The notes: generated by a model not told the origin, from the letters alone. A DNA stretch of 64,000 nt from Metallyticus violacea (GCA_030762175.1 CM060846.1:240695012-240759011), one strand, 5' to 3'; shown: positions 36,813-46,978, counted from the stretch's first letter. Numbers and translations are program-made.

Positions 36813-36828
36813 ATAAAAATTTATGTTA

Positions 36829-36963
36829 CATTAATGTTTTCAGTTGTTAACACTAACTCCACTTACTTATTTAACAACGAGTTAGTGTTAACAACTGAAA
36901 ACATTAATGTAACATATATTACCACTCCATTGTCTACAGCTTCGTAAGTACAATTTTTACTTA
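36829..36963 (+). mobile_element. 135-bp foldback element with 16-bp target duplication
   Basis: The direct repeat ATAAAAATTTATGTTA at 36813-36828 and 36964-36979 brackets it. Arms at about 36829-36865 and 36884-36916 pair perfectly over more than 30 bp around CACTTACTTATTTAACAAC. The 3' end at about 36923-36954 (CCACTCCATTGTCTACAGC, then TTCGTAAGTACAAT) is shared with the foldback at 5362 and the end of PLE-B. There is no hammerhead box in this copy. Confidence 0.85.
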
Positions 36964-37084
36964 ATAAAAATTTATGTTAGGTCTATACAGTAGATTTTCT
37001 AAAGCCGCTTAATGCCATTAATTCACCATAAAAATTGTTAGCATTCTGTCCCAAAGCTATACTGAAAGAAACTTTCACAGCATT

Positions 37085-37865
37085 TAAGGTTTCACTATTA
37101 AATTTTTAAAATTTAGGACATGTTTCGTGAGACCTTTGCTCACATCTTTAACTTTTAAATGACTGGTGGTGAATCATGCTAGGTTGGAAAGGTATTTGCC
37201 TTGTTTTTGTTTATGACTAAATTTCCAACACTTTTAATTATATGGGTTTTTGAAGAGTTTTTAAGAGTTTTGGTTCATTTTGAAACTTGTGCTTTTTGTT
37301 TTTTTTTTTATTGGCAGAAATGGTGTACTATCACTGATTTCTCTGTGTGTTCATATATTACATTTATTATGTGTTCCTTAAACTGTAGGGTAATGTTACT
37401 TTTCATTTTGCCTAAATATTTCATAATGCAGTGATTGCAATTGACTTTGTAAATAACTGATTGTTTTCCTGGGGAGTTTTGTCTTTTGTGTTCATTTTTA
37501 GGAGGTTTTTTAAAGTTGCATTTGCTCACTGGCAAAATAATGTTTGCATCTTTAAAGGTCTTCTGGAATTTTTGGTGTGCCCATGGATGGAGTAAGAATT
37601 TCTTGTATATATATCCTTTGTAGCCTTTTAGTGTGGTGATGTCTTATTTGTTTTGGTTTTTTTAATTTTTATATTTTCTTCTTGACCAAATCTATTGTGT
37701 AGCCATTTTTCTGTACTATATCTATGATTTTTTGGTACTCAAATTTGTTTTGTCTTGCTTACTGGTAGTTTGTTGATATGAATGTTAGGCTGTTGATTAT
37801 TACAGGTTTATGTTGTTTGGGATTGTGAATGTTGTTGTTTTTGATGTAATTATCTGATACAGATA
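37085..37865 (-). pseudogene. Penelope-like 3' part (PLE-D, left arm) with GIY-YIG nuclease
   Basis: The minus strand at 37308-37535 reads VIYKVNCNHCIMKYLGKMKS then FKEHIINVIYEHTEKSVIVH: a GIY-YIG core with Cys-x2-Cys, YLG for YIG and the later histidines. Upstream coding continues to about 37860, including a WAHQKF-like segment near 37580. The terminus below 37200 carries a hammerhead-like motif. It pairs head to head with 37866-38450. Confidence 0.82.
37117..37151 (-). ncRNA. hammerhead-like motif of PLE-D
   Basis: On the minus strand: TTAAAGA (37145-37151, decayed core), T, hairpin GTGAG...CTCAC (5 bp), then GAAACATGTC (37117-37126) with an intact minimal stem III and GTC. Confidence 0.52.
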
Positions 37866-38450
37866 CAAACCTACCAATAAGCAGGTCAAAATACAATCTG
37901 AGTAACAAAAAATCATAGATATAGCACAGAAAAATTATACACAATAGATCTGGCCAACAAAAATATAGAAAACTTCAAAACACAAAAACAAATAAAAGAC
38001 ATCACAAAACTAAAAGATTACAAAGGAGAATACAAGAAATTCACATTCCATCCTTGGGCACACCAAAAATTCTATAAGATTTTTAAAGATGCAAACATTA
38101 TTTTGGCAGTAAAAAAATGTAATTTAAAAAACTCCTAAAAATGAACACAAAAGCCAAAATTTCACAAGGAAAACAATCAGCCATTTATGAAATAAGTTGC
38201 AAAGACTGCAGTACAACATGATTGGGCAAAATGAAAAGAAACATTACCCTACAGTTTAAGGAGCACAAAATAAATGTAAAATATAAACAGATAGAGAAAT
38301 TGGTGATAGCATACTATTTCTGACAAAATAACCCACAAATTTCAAAATGAACCAAAACTCTTAAAGGCTCTTGAAACACCAATATAATTAAAAGTGTTGA
38401 AAATATATTCATAAACAAAAACAAGGAAAATTTGTCCTTAATTGGACAGT
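37866..38450 (+). pseudogene. Penelope-like fragment, inverted partner of PLE-D (right arm)
   Basis: The plus strand repeats the left arm in reverse: ACTAAAAGATTACAAAGGAG near 38010, CCTTGGGCACACCAAAAATT near 38053, then a GIY-YIG relic (about 38180-38330, including CAKxxxTLPYSLRSTK in broken frames). The arms are about 580 bp with clear divergence. The breakpoint near 37865 lies upstream of the GIY-YIG codons. Confidence 0.8.
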
Positions 38451-38499
38451 GAGTCAGTTTAATACTCTTATACTCCATTTAGCACCGTTCTGAATTAGA

Positions 38500-40025
38500 C
38501 AGAACAAGTTTCACAGGCCTTTGCCCATATCATCAGCTGTGTATTGACTTACAGATTCATTGTTAGTTGAATGACTTGGTGTAGCTATTGTGGACATTTT
38601 ATGAACTTTTGATTAATCTGTCTTCTGTTCGGATCTTGAAGTTCATAACCTTATCTTTATATACTTTATAAAAACTTTTTCCCATATTCCCCGCTCCAAG
38701 GGTCTATCTACAATTTTCAATAATTTGACTTCCATTTTTATATCATGTTTCTCTCTCCAAAAGTGATGTGCAACCACTGATATATCTATCTGATTGTACC
38801 TGATGTTTCTCCAGAGTTCCTTTAGCCCAATTACAATGCTTCTTTTTGTTTTGCCAATATATATTTTGTTGCATTCTGAACAATTGATTTGATGTATTCC
38901 TAGCTTCTTTTCATCAGGTATTATATCATTATCATTTGAGTTGAGCAGATTATTTAGGCTGAATTTGTTCACTGGGGACAAAGTAATTCTAAATGCTCAA
39001 GAGTATTTTCTGGAATTTTTTGGTGGCCCAAGGATGATTAGTAAATTTCTTATGAATGGTAGTTTCACTTTTTGGTGACAATGTTGTAACCTGTTTTAAC
39101 CTCTTCAATTGTTTGAATTTCTTGGGCATACCCATTGATTTTTGCTGCTTGTATTATGTGAGAGTACATTTTGCTGTATTCAAACTCATTCATGGGTAAG
39201 TTAATGAGTCTACATGATAAGTTGTTGAAAATTGCATGTTTGTATGCTTTAGGATTAAAACTATTGGCCTGTAATTTTTAGTCTGCATATCCTTTCTGCA
39301 TATTCCAAATTTCAAATTATTGCCTGTTCTGATAATCTTTAATTCAAGGAAAGGAATCATGTTGTCCTGTTCTGTTTCAGAATTTAATTTCCTATTTTGT
39401 AGGTTTAGCAATTTCAAAGCACCACCCAAGCGTTTCTTATTAACAATCACAAAGATATCCTTCACATATCTGTGCCAGACTTTAAAAATGTATGGAAATG
39501 ATTTGGTGATGTTCATTTCTTAACTACTCATATATAAGTCAGCCAGAAAAGGTGATAATTGGATGCCCCATTGCTAAACCCACTTCTTTTTTTGTGAAAT
39601 TCATCATTGAACCTAAAGAAATTCTGACTGATGCAGACTTTGGTTAGCAGATGTATTCCTCAATCTCCTCAATACTTAGTTTCAAAGACTGGAACCATTT
39701 CAGAAGGGATGTTGGGAGTTTACATTTTGGTATGCTGGGAAAGAGTGAATTTACATCATAGGATACAAGAAAATCATTCTTTTGGAGAACCACATCTTTC
39801 ATTTTCTCCACCATTTCTTTGGAATTACTTACACTTAAGCTATCAAACCTAAGAAAGTTTTGAAATATCTAGAGGAGCCATCTTGTTAGTTGGTAGGAAG
39901 GTGTGTTTCTACAGTTGATTATTGGCCTCATGGGATTTCCCAGTTTATGTATTTTTGGTAGGCCGTGTATCCTTGCTATTGTGGCATTGTTAGATTTTAA
40001 TTTTGTTTTCTCTTTGGGCGGGAAA
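38500..40025 (-). pseudogene. Penelope-like element, most complete copy (PLE-E): reverse transcriptase, GIY-YIG and terminal ribozyme-like motif
   Basis: Minus-strand order, all in Penelope sequence: ARIHGLPKIHK near 39970 (the family's GLPKIHK block), GNPMRPII near 39930, FLVSYDVNSLFPSIPKCKLP near 39705-39760, GLAMGHP near 39570, WHRYVKDIFVIVNKK near 39440-39480 (catalytic YVDD box changed to YVKD) and IPFLELKI near 39350. The GIY-YIG domain is at 38643-38981 (IHQINCSECNKIYIGKTKRS and HHFWREKHDI), with Cys-x2-Cys and His-His as in Penelope/Poseidon-type elements. Stops and a frameshift (GWLIYE stop near 39525) inactivate it. The loss of the catalytic aspartate is an independent sign of decay. 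The hammerhead-like motif lies about 105 bp after the coding end. Confidence 0.9.
38503..38536 (-). ncRNA. hammerhead-like ribozyme motif of PLE-E
   Basis: On the minus strand: CTGATGA (38530-38536, perfect core), T, 6-bp hairpin ATGGGC-AAAG-GCCTGT with G-T wobbles, then GAAACTTGTT (38503-38512), giving C-G and A-T of a minimal stem III with T at the cleavage position. The only departure from the core consensus is the extra T. It sits directly 3' of the RT-GIY-YIG gene. Confidence 0.62.
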
Positions 40026-40210
40026 ATTTAGCTAATTTTGATCTTCCAAAAAACAATAACCTCATCAATAAATTCATAAAATCTACAGAGTAACATATTA
40101 ATACGATGCTGATAAATTGACAGTGGAACCATGCTTATGATAAAGACACTAGCATTCAAAACATGTCCAAGTAAGTGGAATAAATTTAGTGAAATTTGAG
40201 TGGTTTCCTA
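40026..40210 (+). mobile_element. Penelope-like terminus (PLE-F), plus orientation
   Basis: TTTTGATCTTCC, TTCATAAAATC and TAAGTGGAATAAATTTAGTG match the reverse of PLE-C (34131-34290). A decayed hammerhead-like motif is at 40134-40167: CTTATGA, then ACTAGC hairpin remnants, then AAAACATGTC. It abuts PLE-E head to head, but the ribozyme ends differ, so the two belong to different subfamilies. Confidence 0.65.
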
Positions 40211-40499
40211 ATAAAGGGCTGCAATATTATACTTTATTTCATTATGAAAATTCCCACTATCTAAATGTACATAGTAAGGAATGTTTATAAATTTACACTA
40301 GAAATTATTTTATAGACTCAACTGTGCAACAGTCTAAAAAATATTTGCAAATGAGTGAGACCACTGAATTATATAGAAATATAATAAAGCAGTTTATGCA
40401 GTAAATCTATTATCATGGTGAATAATAATACAAAGTTTATAATATATAATATTATGCATTTTGTGAAATAAAACGGATTAATGTCCTCTCTAAATGGCA

Positions 40500-40572
40500 T
40501 ACAACTAAAGCAGCCTTCAAAACATGTCCAAGTAGAACAAAATTAGTGAAATTTAAGTGTTTTCCTCATTGC
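40500..40572 (+). repeat. second copy of the PLE-F terminal segment
   Basis: CCTTCAAAACATGTCCAAGT, then AATTAGTGAAATTTAAGTGT, repeats the sequence at about 40154-40205 about 355 bp downstream in the same orientation. This recalls the tandem terminal (pLTR-like) duplications known for Penelope elements. Confidence 0.6.
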
Positions 40573-40794
40573 AATATTCCTTAATATATTCTATTATGGT
40601 ATAGCTAAATTTTAACTTCAACATAGAATATAACTCAAGTAAACAAAGAGCACCCATTATTGCTAGTAATACACAACATGAAATATAAAGAAGCACGAAG
40701 TATTAAGTGTTATACAGGTATGGTACAAAGTTATTTTTTAAATTTATGTATTTTATTAGTATTTAATGTTTTTATTTTTTTTTCTCTTTTTTTT

Positions 40795-41032
40795 CCCCCC
40801 TCCCCACTTCTGAGGCATCACATGCAGTGAACAATACTGATACATAAGCTTAAATGATAAGGAATTTTATTTGGGAAGGAATCTTTCTAGGCCTAAGTTT
40901 AGAGTATCTTTCCAGCATTTGTCATTGATGAAGACTGAGGTAAATCTAGAAAAACATATCAGAGAGAACGGTTTTGGCAGGAATCAAATTCCAGATCTAT
41001 TCATGAGTCTATGCCTTAACAAGCTTGGCCAC
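40795..41032 (-). mobile_element. SINE-B copy 2, diverged
   Basis: The plus strand reads TCTGAGGCATCACATGCAGT, then CTAGGCCTAAGTTTAGAGTA, GAAGACTGAGG, and a decayed tRNA-like head near 40978-41030 (CAGGAATCAAATTCCAGATC is the reversed B box). Clearly homologous to SINE-B5 and B7. Confidence 0.82.
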
Positions 41033-41323
41033 TTGTTTTGGTGTAGAAAGTTATATTGGAAGATTAAAATTGTGTTGTTTATATTGTTCCATACAGGAAA
41101 AGCCCATTTTGAGATAATACTATGAAAAAGTGTCAATCATATTCATTTCTGAATTTGTTATATATATACTTCTTTATATATATAAAATTAAAATAACAAG
41201 AATGAGAGAAGCATAAATACATAAAATGCTTATGAGATTGAAATTTATTTACCATTCAAACACAGCTACAAAATATACACTAATAATTGACAAAACTTTT
41301 TAATCTCAAATCAATACCTAACC

Positions 41324-41324
<1 letters not shown>

Positions 41325-41363
<39 letters not shown>
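41325..41363. repeat. (AAT)n microsatellite
   Basis: About 13 AAT/TAA units. Confidence 0.95.
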
Positions 41364-41364
<1 letters not shown>

Positions 41365-41702
41365 TGAGCACAAATCTTCAGTAGTTTCCTACTGGAATAT
41401 CCACAAGACTTTGGCTCAGTACCTTGTATAATCCAGGCCTATTTTCAAATAACAAAAATCACAAATACCATAAAACACAATGTTAACTAAAAATTAATCT
41501 TAGATTAATGAAACAATATGCAAAAGTATTACAAATTATGAACAAAATTCTTCACTTATGAGATTGACACAATTTTATCTTGAACCCCAACATATTATGA
41601 TTGTAACAAGTATTTGGGCCCCATATTTTACTTAAATATTTCCCTTTGCCTTCTAAACTTTCCTAATTCATTTCTCTCATACTGTTTCCAAATAATAATA
41701 AT

Positions 41703-41984
41703 ACTGCCATGGGTGGCTGAGGTCACAAAATCGCAGACTCATGAGTGGGAGGTCTGGGGTTCAAATCCCACCAGGACCACCCTGCCGGACTGAGGTTTTT
41801 TCCAGGTTTTCCTCAGTCCTCATAAATGGCAAATGCCGGGCAGGTACCCTAAACTTAGGCCTGGAATGTTTCCTTCCTTAAAAATAAATCCTTTCCCAAT
41901 ATAACATTTCATTTCCTGCATCACCAGTGTCCATCGCCTGTGGTGCCTCTGTAGCAAAAACGAACATTAAATACTATTCATTCA
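41703..41984 (+). mobile_element. SINE-B copy 3, near full length
   Basis: The head TGCCATGGGTGGCTGAGGTC (A box) and GGGGTTCAAATCCCACC (B box, near 41758) is tRNA-like, closest to a class II (Ser/Leu) tRNA in its GGCCGAG-type A region. The body contains TTTTTTCCAGGTTTTCCTCA, AAATGGCAAATGCCGGGCAG and ACTTAGGCCTGGAATG, and the tail ATTCATTCATTC ends at about 41984. Confidence 0.9.
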
Positions 41985-41999
41985 TTCTTCCCAAATATT

Positions 42000-44150
42000 C
42001 ACCTATAAACCTACTTCTTCCCCTCAGTAATTATAGCTGCAATATTTCTTTCCATTTTATCCTAATTTGGATACCAAATGGCCTCTCTTCACTTGTTTCC
42101 CTACACTGCAAAAAATAATGATATGACTCTTCTCTTTCTGTTTATTCTCAAAATATGGTCATATCTCTTGCCTCTCCTTACCTTCTAACCTCTTCCTTAC
42201 TTTGCTCCAAAATCCAATTATACTATCTCCTCCCCCCATACGAATCTCTTTTAATGCTTTTTTCAATTGCTTCCCCCAATTACAATTATGCATAAATGTT
42301 CTTTAATAATTCATACAAATTCTTATTATATTATCTTCTTTTAGATACAAATTCTTATACCAATAATTCAAAACTCTTTCCACTACCACTCCTTTTCTTC
42401 CTAATGCTGCCAATGCTCTTCCTCTTGCCGATGTTTTTGCTCTACCTAATAACTCTTTTCAAACATCTTATTAAGCTTAATTCTTTCCACAACCTCTGGG
42501 AATCCCCATTTTCTGGAATCTTTTCAAGACTCATTCTCACTCCTTTTTGGGCTGTTTTCCCTTTAGCCATAAATTTTTTTCTGTATGATTCCCACCCTCA
42601 ATTACTACTTAATCTCACTCCCAAATAATAATATTCTTTCACTACCTTCAGCTGCCATCCATACGAATACCACCTTTCACCTTTTATTAATCTACTCACT
42701 TTTTTAAACAATTATTTTGTATTTCTTAAAATTTATTATTTTGGATTTCATACTGTTTATTCTTTTGCCCAATCCCTATTGAATTTAATAACTAAAATGA
42801 TTGCCTCCTGTAACCCCACTATTGTTATAGCATTTATCATTAAATCATTTGCATAAAGCAATATGGGTATCTGTTTGTTACCTATCACTGGACAGTGTGT
42901 CATACTTTTTACAATTATTTCCAGGATAAAGTCCAGAAATAAGTTGAATAAAAAAGGATTCAGCTTACATCTTTATCTTATCCCTAGCTTTTGATCCACT
43001 AGATCTATCTGTAATTCCATTTCCCTCTTACATCACACCTTACGCAAAACTTGACTCTTGCATACATTCTCCTAATCCGCATGACAAACTCATTACAAAC
43101 CCTCTTTTTCAATAATTTCCATTCCAATGACTCCTTATCAATGGTATCAAATGCTTTTACAAAATCAGCAAAGAACATATATACCCTTATTTAGAACTTA
43201 TAATTTATCCACTTTTGTCCATATTACCATTATATTATCTGGTCTTCTACCTTTTCTAAATCCTGCTTGAAACTCAGATATCTTATTTTCTTCTTCACTC
43301 TTGTAACCTAGCTGCCATTATCCCCATATTTTTCCTTAAATATACAAAAGACTAATCCCTCTTTAATTACATGATTTATTCCTATCTTCCTTTCCTTTGT
43401 ATAATGGGACCACCAGGGTTATCTTTAATTATCTGGTTTCACTTTACTCTCTTTTTCTTTGTTTAAAAACTCCAACACTCACTATTCTCATACTCATTTC
43501 TCTTTTGCTGAACAATGTCCAAAATTTCCCTTGTTATTCCATCTATTCTCACTATCTTATTCCTTTTCGAATTCATTATTTTCCTCCCTGTCTCATTAAC
43601 AGAAATTTCTCTCTTTTTCTTTGTTTAAAAACTCCAACACTCACTATTCTCATACTCATTTCTCTTTTGCTGAACAATGTCCAAAATCTCCCTTGTTATT
43701 CCATCTATTCTCACTATCTTATTCCTTTTCGAATTCATTATTTTCGTCCCTGTCTCATTAACAGAAATTTCCTGGTTTAATATTTTATTTTTAGTATCTA
43801 GTCACCTCTTATCTATTTCACCATACTCTGTAACACCTCCACCTCAATCAACTTCCCAATTTTTTGCAGCCATTCCTTTGGAGCTATCATGTTTTCACTT
43901 TCTCTCTTTTTGCATATATACCTCACAGTTTTCCAATTTTTTTTTACTGTTCTTCTCCTTCATTGCTTGCTTAATTTGTTTTCCTACTTTTTTCTTGCCA
44001 TTCCTTCATATTTGCTTACAACAAATACCCCTATTTATTTAAAAGGATATGCTGCCTGTCACAATCCTCTTCTGTCCTCCTCCATTTTAACAACTCCTGA
44101 AAAGCTTTCGTCATCCTACATTCTTCACCACACCATCTAACCACCCGTTT
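42000..44150 (-). pseudogene. minus-strand LINE fragment (endonuclease-RT linker and RT)
   Basis: On the minus strand: VRWCGEECRMTK near 44130, an RT start near 43600-43800, FQAGFRKGRRPDNIMVIW near 43240-43290, FADFVKAFDTIDKESLEWKL near 43120-43180, CKLNPFLFNLFLDFILE near 42925-42985 and LLYANDLM near 42850, where FADD has become YAND. The post-RT part fades out towards 42000. Motif spacing resembles LINE-R, so it is probably a related family. Stops and frameshifts are frequent. An in-frame 162-bp tandem duplication lies within it. Confidence 0.78.
43447..43770. repeat. tandem duplication, two 162-bp units
   Basis: Units 43447-43608 and 43609-43770 differ at two positions by eye (TTTCCC/TCTCCC and TTCCTC/TTCGTC). 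162 bp is 54 codons, but the host LINE is already decayed, so frame preservation is probably chance. The duplication is much younger than the LINE insertion. Confidence 0.95.
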
Positions 44151-44227
44151 CCTTGCACTTAACCTCACTTCCATATTTGTACCTACCTGCTTCACTAAAA
44201 CTCTTAACATTCAGTCCTCATCAATTG

Positions 44228-44335
44228 CACATGCCAAGGAGGCACCTTAACTTAGTCTAGGAATAATTCCTTTCCCAATTAATCATTTCAGCTCGCGAAT
44301 CACCAGTGGTACACATTTGCATTAAATGCTATATG
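44228..44335 (+). mobile_element. SINE-B copy 4, 5'-truncated
   Basis: CACATGCCAAGGAGGCACCT, then ACTTAGTCTAGGAATAATTC, CACCAGTGGTACACATTTGC and ATTAAATGCTAT follow the 3' half of SINE-B3, strongly diverged. Confidence 0.7.
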
Positions 44336-44582
44336 AAAATTCTTTCCAGGGTATGGAAAATTGTGGAAAAGCCTTACCCACCCAAATGTCACAAATGGAA
44401 ATTGACTTAGACTTCCAGCTGACAAGCCGATATGCAAGTATTTGAGACCAGTAGTGAATTATGCTACATTTAAAATTTGGTTGGAAATTGGCAAACTAAA
44501 CCATTTATGGTGCACTGAGACATATAAAACCACATGTGATATAATTGCAAAATAAGCTAAACTCAATCTAATCTGTCATCTA

Positions 44583-44760
44583 ACGTGCTCTTGTGCGTCA
44601 CTTACTTTTAAATATGGTGCGACCGGTTTCAAAGAGACATTCTCTCCATCCTCAACCGACTTGACAATTCTTTAGATACAATTTACATTTAACAAGCTTC
44701 ACTGTGTGAGTTCTAACAGAATTTTTTAAAAATGTCTTATTTTTCAAAGTTTTTAATGAA
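44583..44760 (-). mobile_element. Penelope-like terminus (PLE-H2)
   Basis: Homologous to 21119-21310 over the ribozyme-bearing part (see the entry at 21119). The ACAATTTACATTTAACAAGC block to about 44760 is the reverse of 21119-21185. No coding region is attached. Confidence 0.65.
44621..44655 (-). ncRNA. hammerhead-like motif of PLE-H2
   Basis: On the minus strand: TTGAGGA (44649-44655), T, hairpin GAGA-GAATG-TCTC, then GAAACCGGTC (44621-44630). The minimal stem III C-G and A-T before GTC is intact; only the first core base differs from CTGANGA. Confidence 0.55.
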
Positions 44761-45904
44761 GTAAGGCTAACTCATTTTTGGGGTGATGTCATTGATCTTT
44801 ATATTTTATATTCTATATGTATATGTTGTTTTTAGTTCAAGAATTGAATCACAAAAATGTGTAATAGTTCTTCTACCTTTTTAATTTCATAGCTAGATTC
44901 AAGATTTAGGCAAAGCTTTGGGGATAAAAATTTAATTCATTTAGATTATATTACATTATATCCCTGAAGAACAGTAATTTTGATAACAATCCCCTATTGG
45001 TGTATGGTTGAATAAACTACTAATTTTTGCTTCCCATTGCAAAGGCAAGTTGAAAATATTTTTGAAGTTGTTTTTTTTTCATCAATGAAATATAAGTTCA
45101 ACCAAAATAATCTCCTATTTCCCACAGCTGAAAGTCATTGCTAAATCACAGAATTAGTAAAAATATAATATTTTTGCTCCATTCTTTAAAATTTCTGAAA
45201 AATTTAAAGCTCTATTATTGGTTGAAATACTATCTATGAGTCCATACTATTGAGACAATAGCATATGAATAACCTGAGATAATGACCACAGCCTAATTTT
45301 CTAGTTTTACTCAAGGCTATATATAAGGAGATGAGTTTGTAATTTAGAGAAATAAATTTTAAGGTTTATTGTTTTTAAGAGGCTTGAAAACCCACATTTA
45401 AACCAATTATAAAAATGCCCAATTTCCACAGGTAACAGCACATTTTAAATCTTCACAGATTTTATAAATTTGCTCGGAACTTTATCACATCAGTAGCTGC
45501 ATTTTTGAATGAATGACCTTATAACATGGTAAACATTCTTAATCCAAACCTCAATAGGCATTAAAAAATCAGATTTATTAAAAATTTAGATTTGTGAATT
45601 ATTCCTTATTTTAGAAAAAGGTAAATGAAATGATTCTTATTCAGCAAAATTAACTAACACTTTCCACATGATACCCATATTAGTTATAATGTAGGAAATA
45701 ATACAGCTGAATGAGCCTATATGCATTTGGTCTGTCACATATATGATGTAATAAGATAGAACATAACCTCTGTTGTTGACTCATTTAAAAATGTTGCTTA
45801 ATTTATTCCCCATCCTATACAGTATGTTACTTTAATTAAAAAAGTTTAAAATATATCAATTCATTTGTCAAAATTTAAAACTTCGGGTTGTTATGCCATG
45901 GTCT
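44761..45904. other. no recognised gene
   Basis: AT-rich DNA without motifs, long repeats or open frames of note. Confidence 0.5.
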
Positions 45905-46455
45905 TAGGTTTGTTTTAAAACCAAAGCTTTTGCTGACCATGGCAGTTAGCACCATCATTGGCATGAGGAATGAGTTGCTATAACTCATAAAAAAATTGCA
46001 GGTGACATGATGTTCATAGTTGAGCAAGTGTTAACAAATTTTGCTATGGAGGGTTAGGGTACTGGAGACTAAAGGTGATTTTTTATTCTTGAGTAATGAT
46101 TTCAAAAATATTGCTTAAGCAGGATCCATTGTCTATGCTTTTTTTCTTTTTGATCTTCCATTCAGGACAAGGATATTTCAGCCTAGTCAGAATGAATGCT
46201 CTGTAGATGTACTAACACCCCACAATATTAACATAAATAACAGATTCCACTTAAGCTATACCTGGAAACTGGTGCCCAAGAATAAACCCCCTCTTCCCCC
46301 AACAAAATCTGTTAACACTTGCTCAGCCTAAACCTTTTATGTCACTTCATCTATGACTGTTATATGAGTAATACCATTTTATTACTCAGCATTCCACTGA
46401 TGATGTTGACTGCAGATGTCAGCAAAAGTTTGGTTTTGAAGCAAAACTGTTAAAT
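45905..46455. mobile_element. diverged foldback element of about 550 bp
   Basis: Left arm about 45905-46130 and right arm about 46225-46455 are inverted copies. Examples are AACCAAAGCTTTTGCTGACC against the reverse of GTCAGCAAAAGTTTGGTTTT, and GAGCAAGTGTTAACAAATTT against the reverse of TCTGTTAACACTTGCTCAG. Identity is roughly 65-70 percent by eye. The right arm contains CTGATGATG with the hairpin GTTGAC...GTCAGC, then AAAAG (46396-46430), a hammerhead-like plan with decayed GAAA. Confidence 0.72.
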
Positions 46456-46699
46456 AAAAAGGATAAGCAAAAAAACTTATTAGGTATGAAAATCTAACAG
46501 AACTGAAAGAAAAATCTTTGGCATAGTTGGTCAGAGTCAAATAGCATGAACTGCAATAGTTATTTGTTTGTTATATTGCATATATGCATGCTTGTTAATG
46601 AAACATTCATATATGAGTAGTACACAAATTTTAAAATAAGTTTTATACATCTATAATTTGTGTTTCTTCATACCAATGCATTATCCCCTGCAATGCCTT

Positions 46700-46702
<3 letters not shown>

Positions 46703-46773
<71 letters not shown>
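46703..46773. repeat. A run of about 71 bases
   Basis: An uninterrupted homopolymer as given. Such length is prone to assembly error. It directly precedes the hairpin element. Confidence 0.95.
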
Positions 46774-46775
<2 letters not shown>

Positions 46776-46796
46776 ACAGATATATAATAAAGTAAC

Positions 46797-46978
46797 ACTA
46801 TAAACAATGTAACAAATTAACAGTAATTATAAAAGCAGAAAAGAATAAAACACTAAGATAAAGCCACACTTGAAAGCGCTATATTTCGAACTCGTTGAGT
46901 TCTTCACTTGTTTTCTTGCCATAGAAGAACTCAACGATTTCAAAATATAGCGATTTCAAGTGTGACTTTATCTTATTA
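46797..46978. mobile_element. hairpin-family J foldback
   Basis: Arms about 46856-46907 and 46924-46978 are inverted copies around CACTTGTTTTCTTGCCATA. The outer part to 46797 matches 33270-33345 in reverse. Each arm has GAAGAACTCAACGA and a GAAATATAGC-like end. Long A runs lie on both sides (46703-46773 and 47053-47082). Confidence 0.72.

Noticed and set aside
43397..44140. Leu/Ile/Phe-rich open frames as membrane proteins
   Set aside because: They are antisense shadows of a minus-strand LINE and get their hydrophobicity from its A-rich coding strand.
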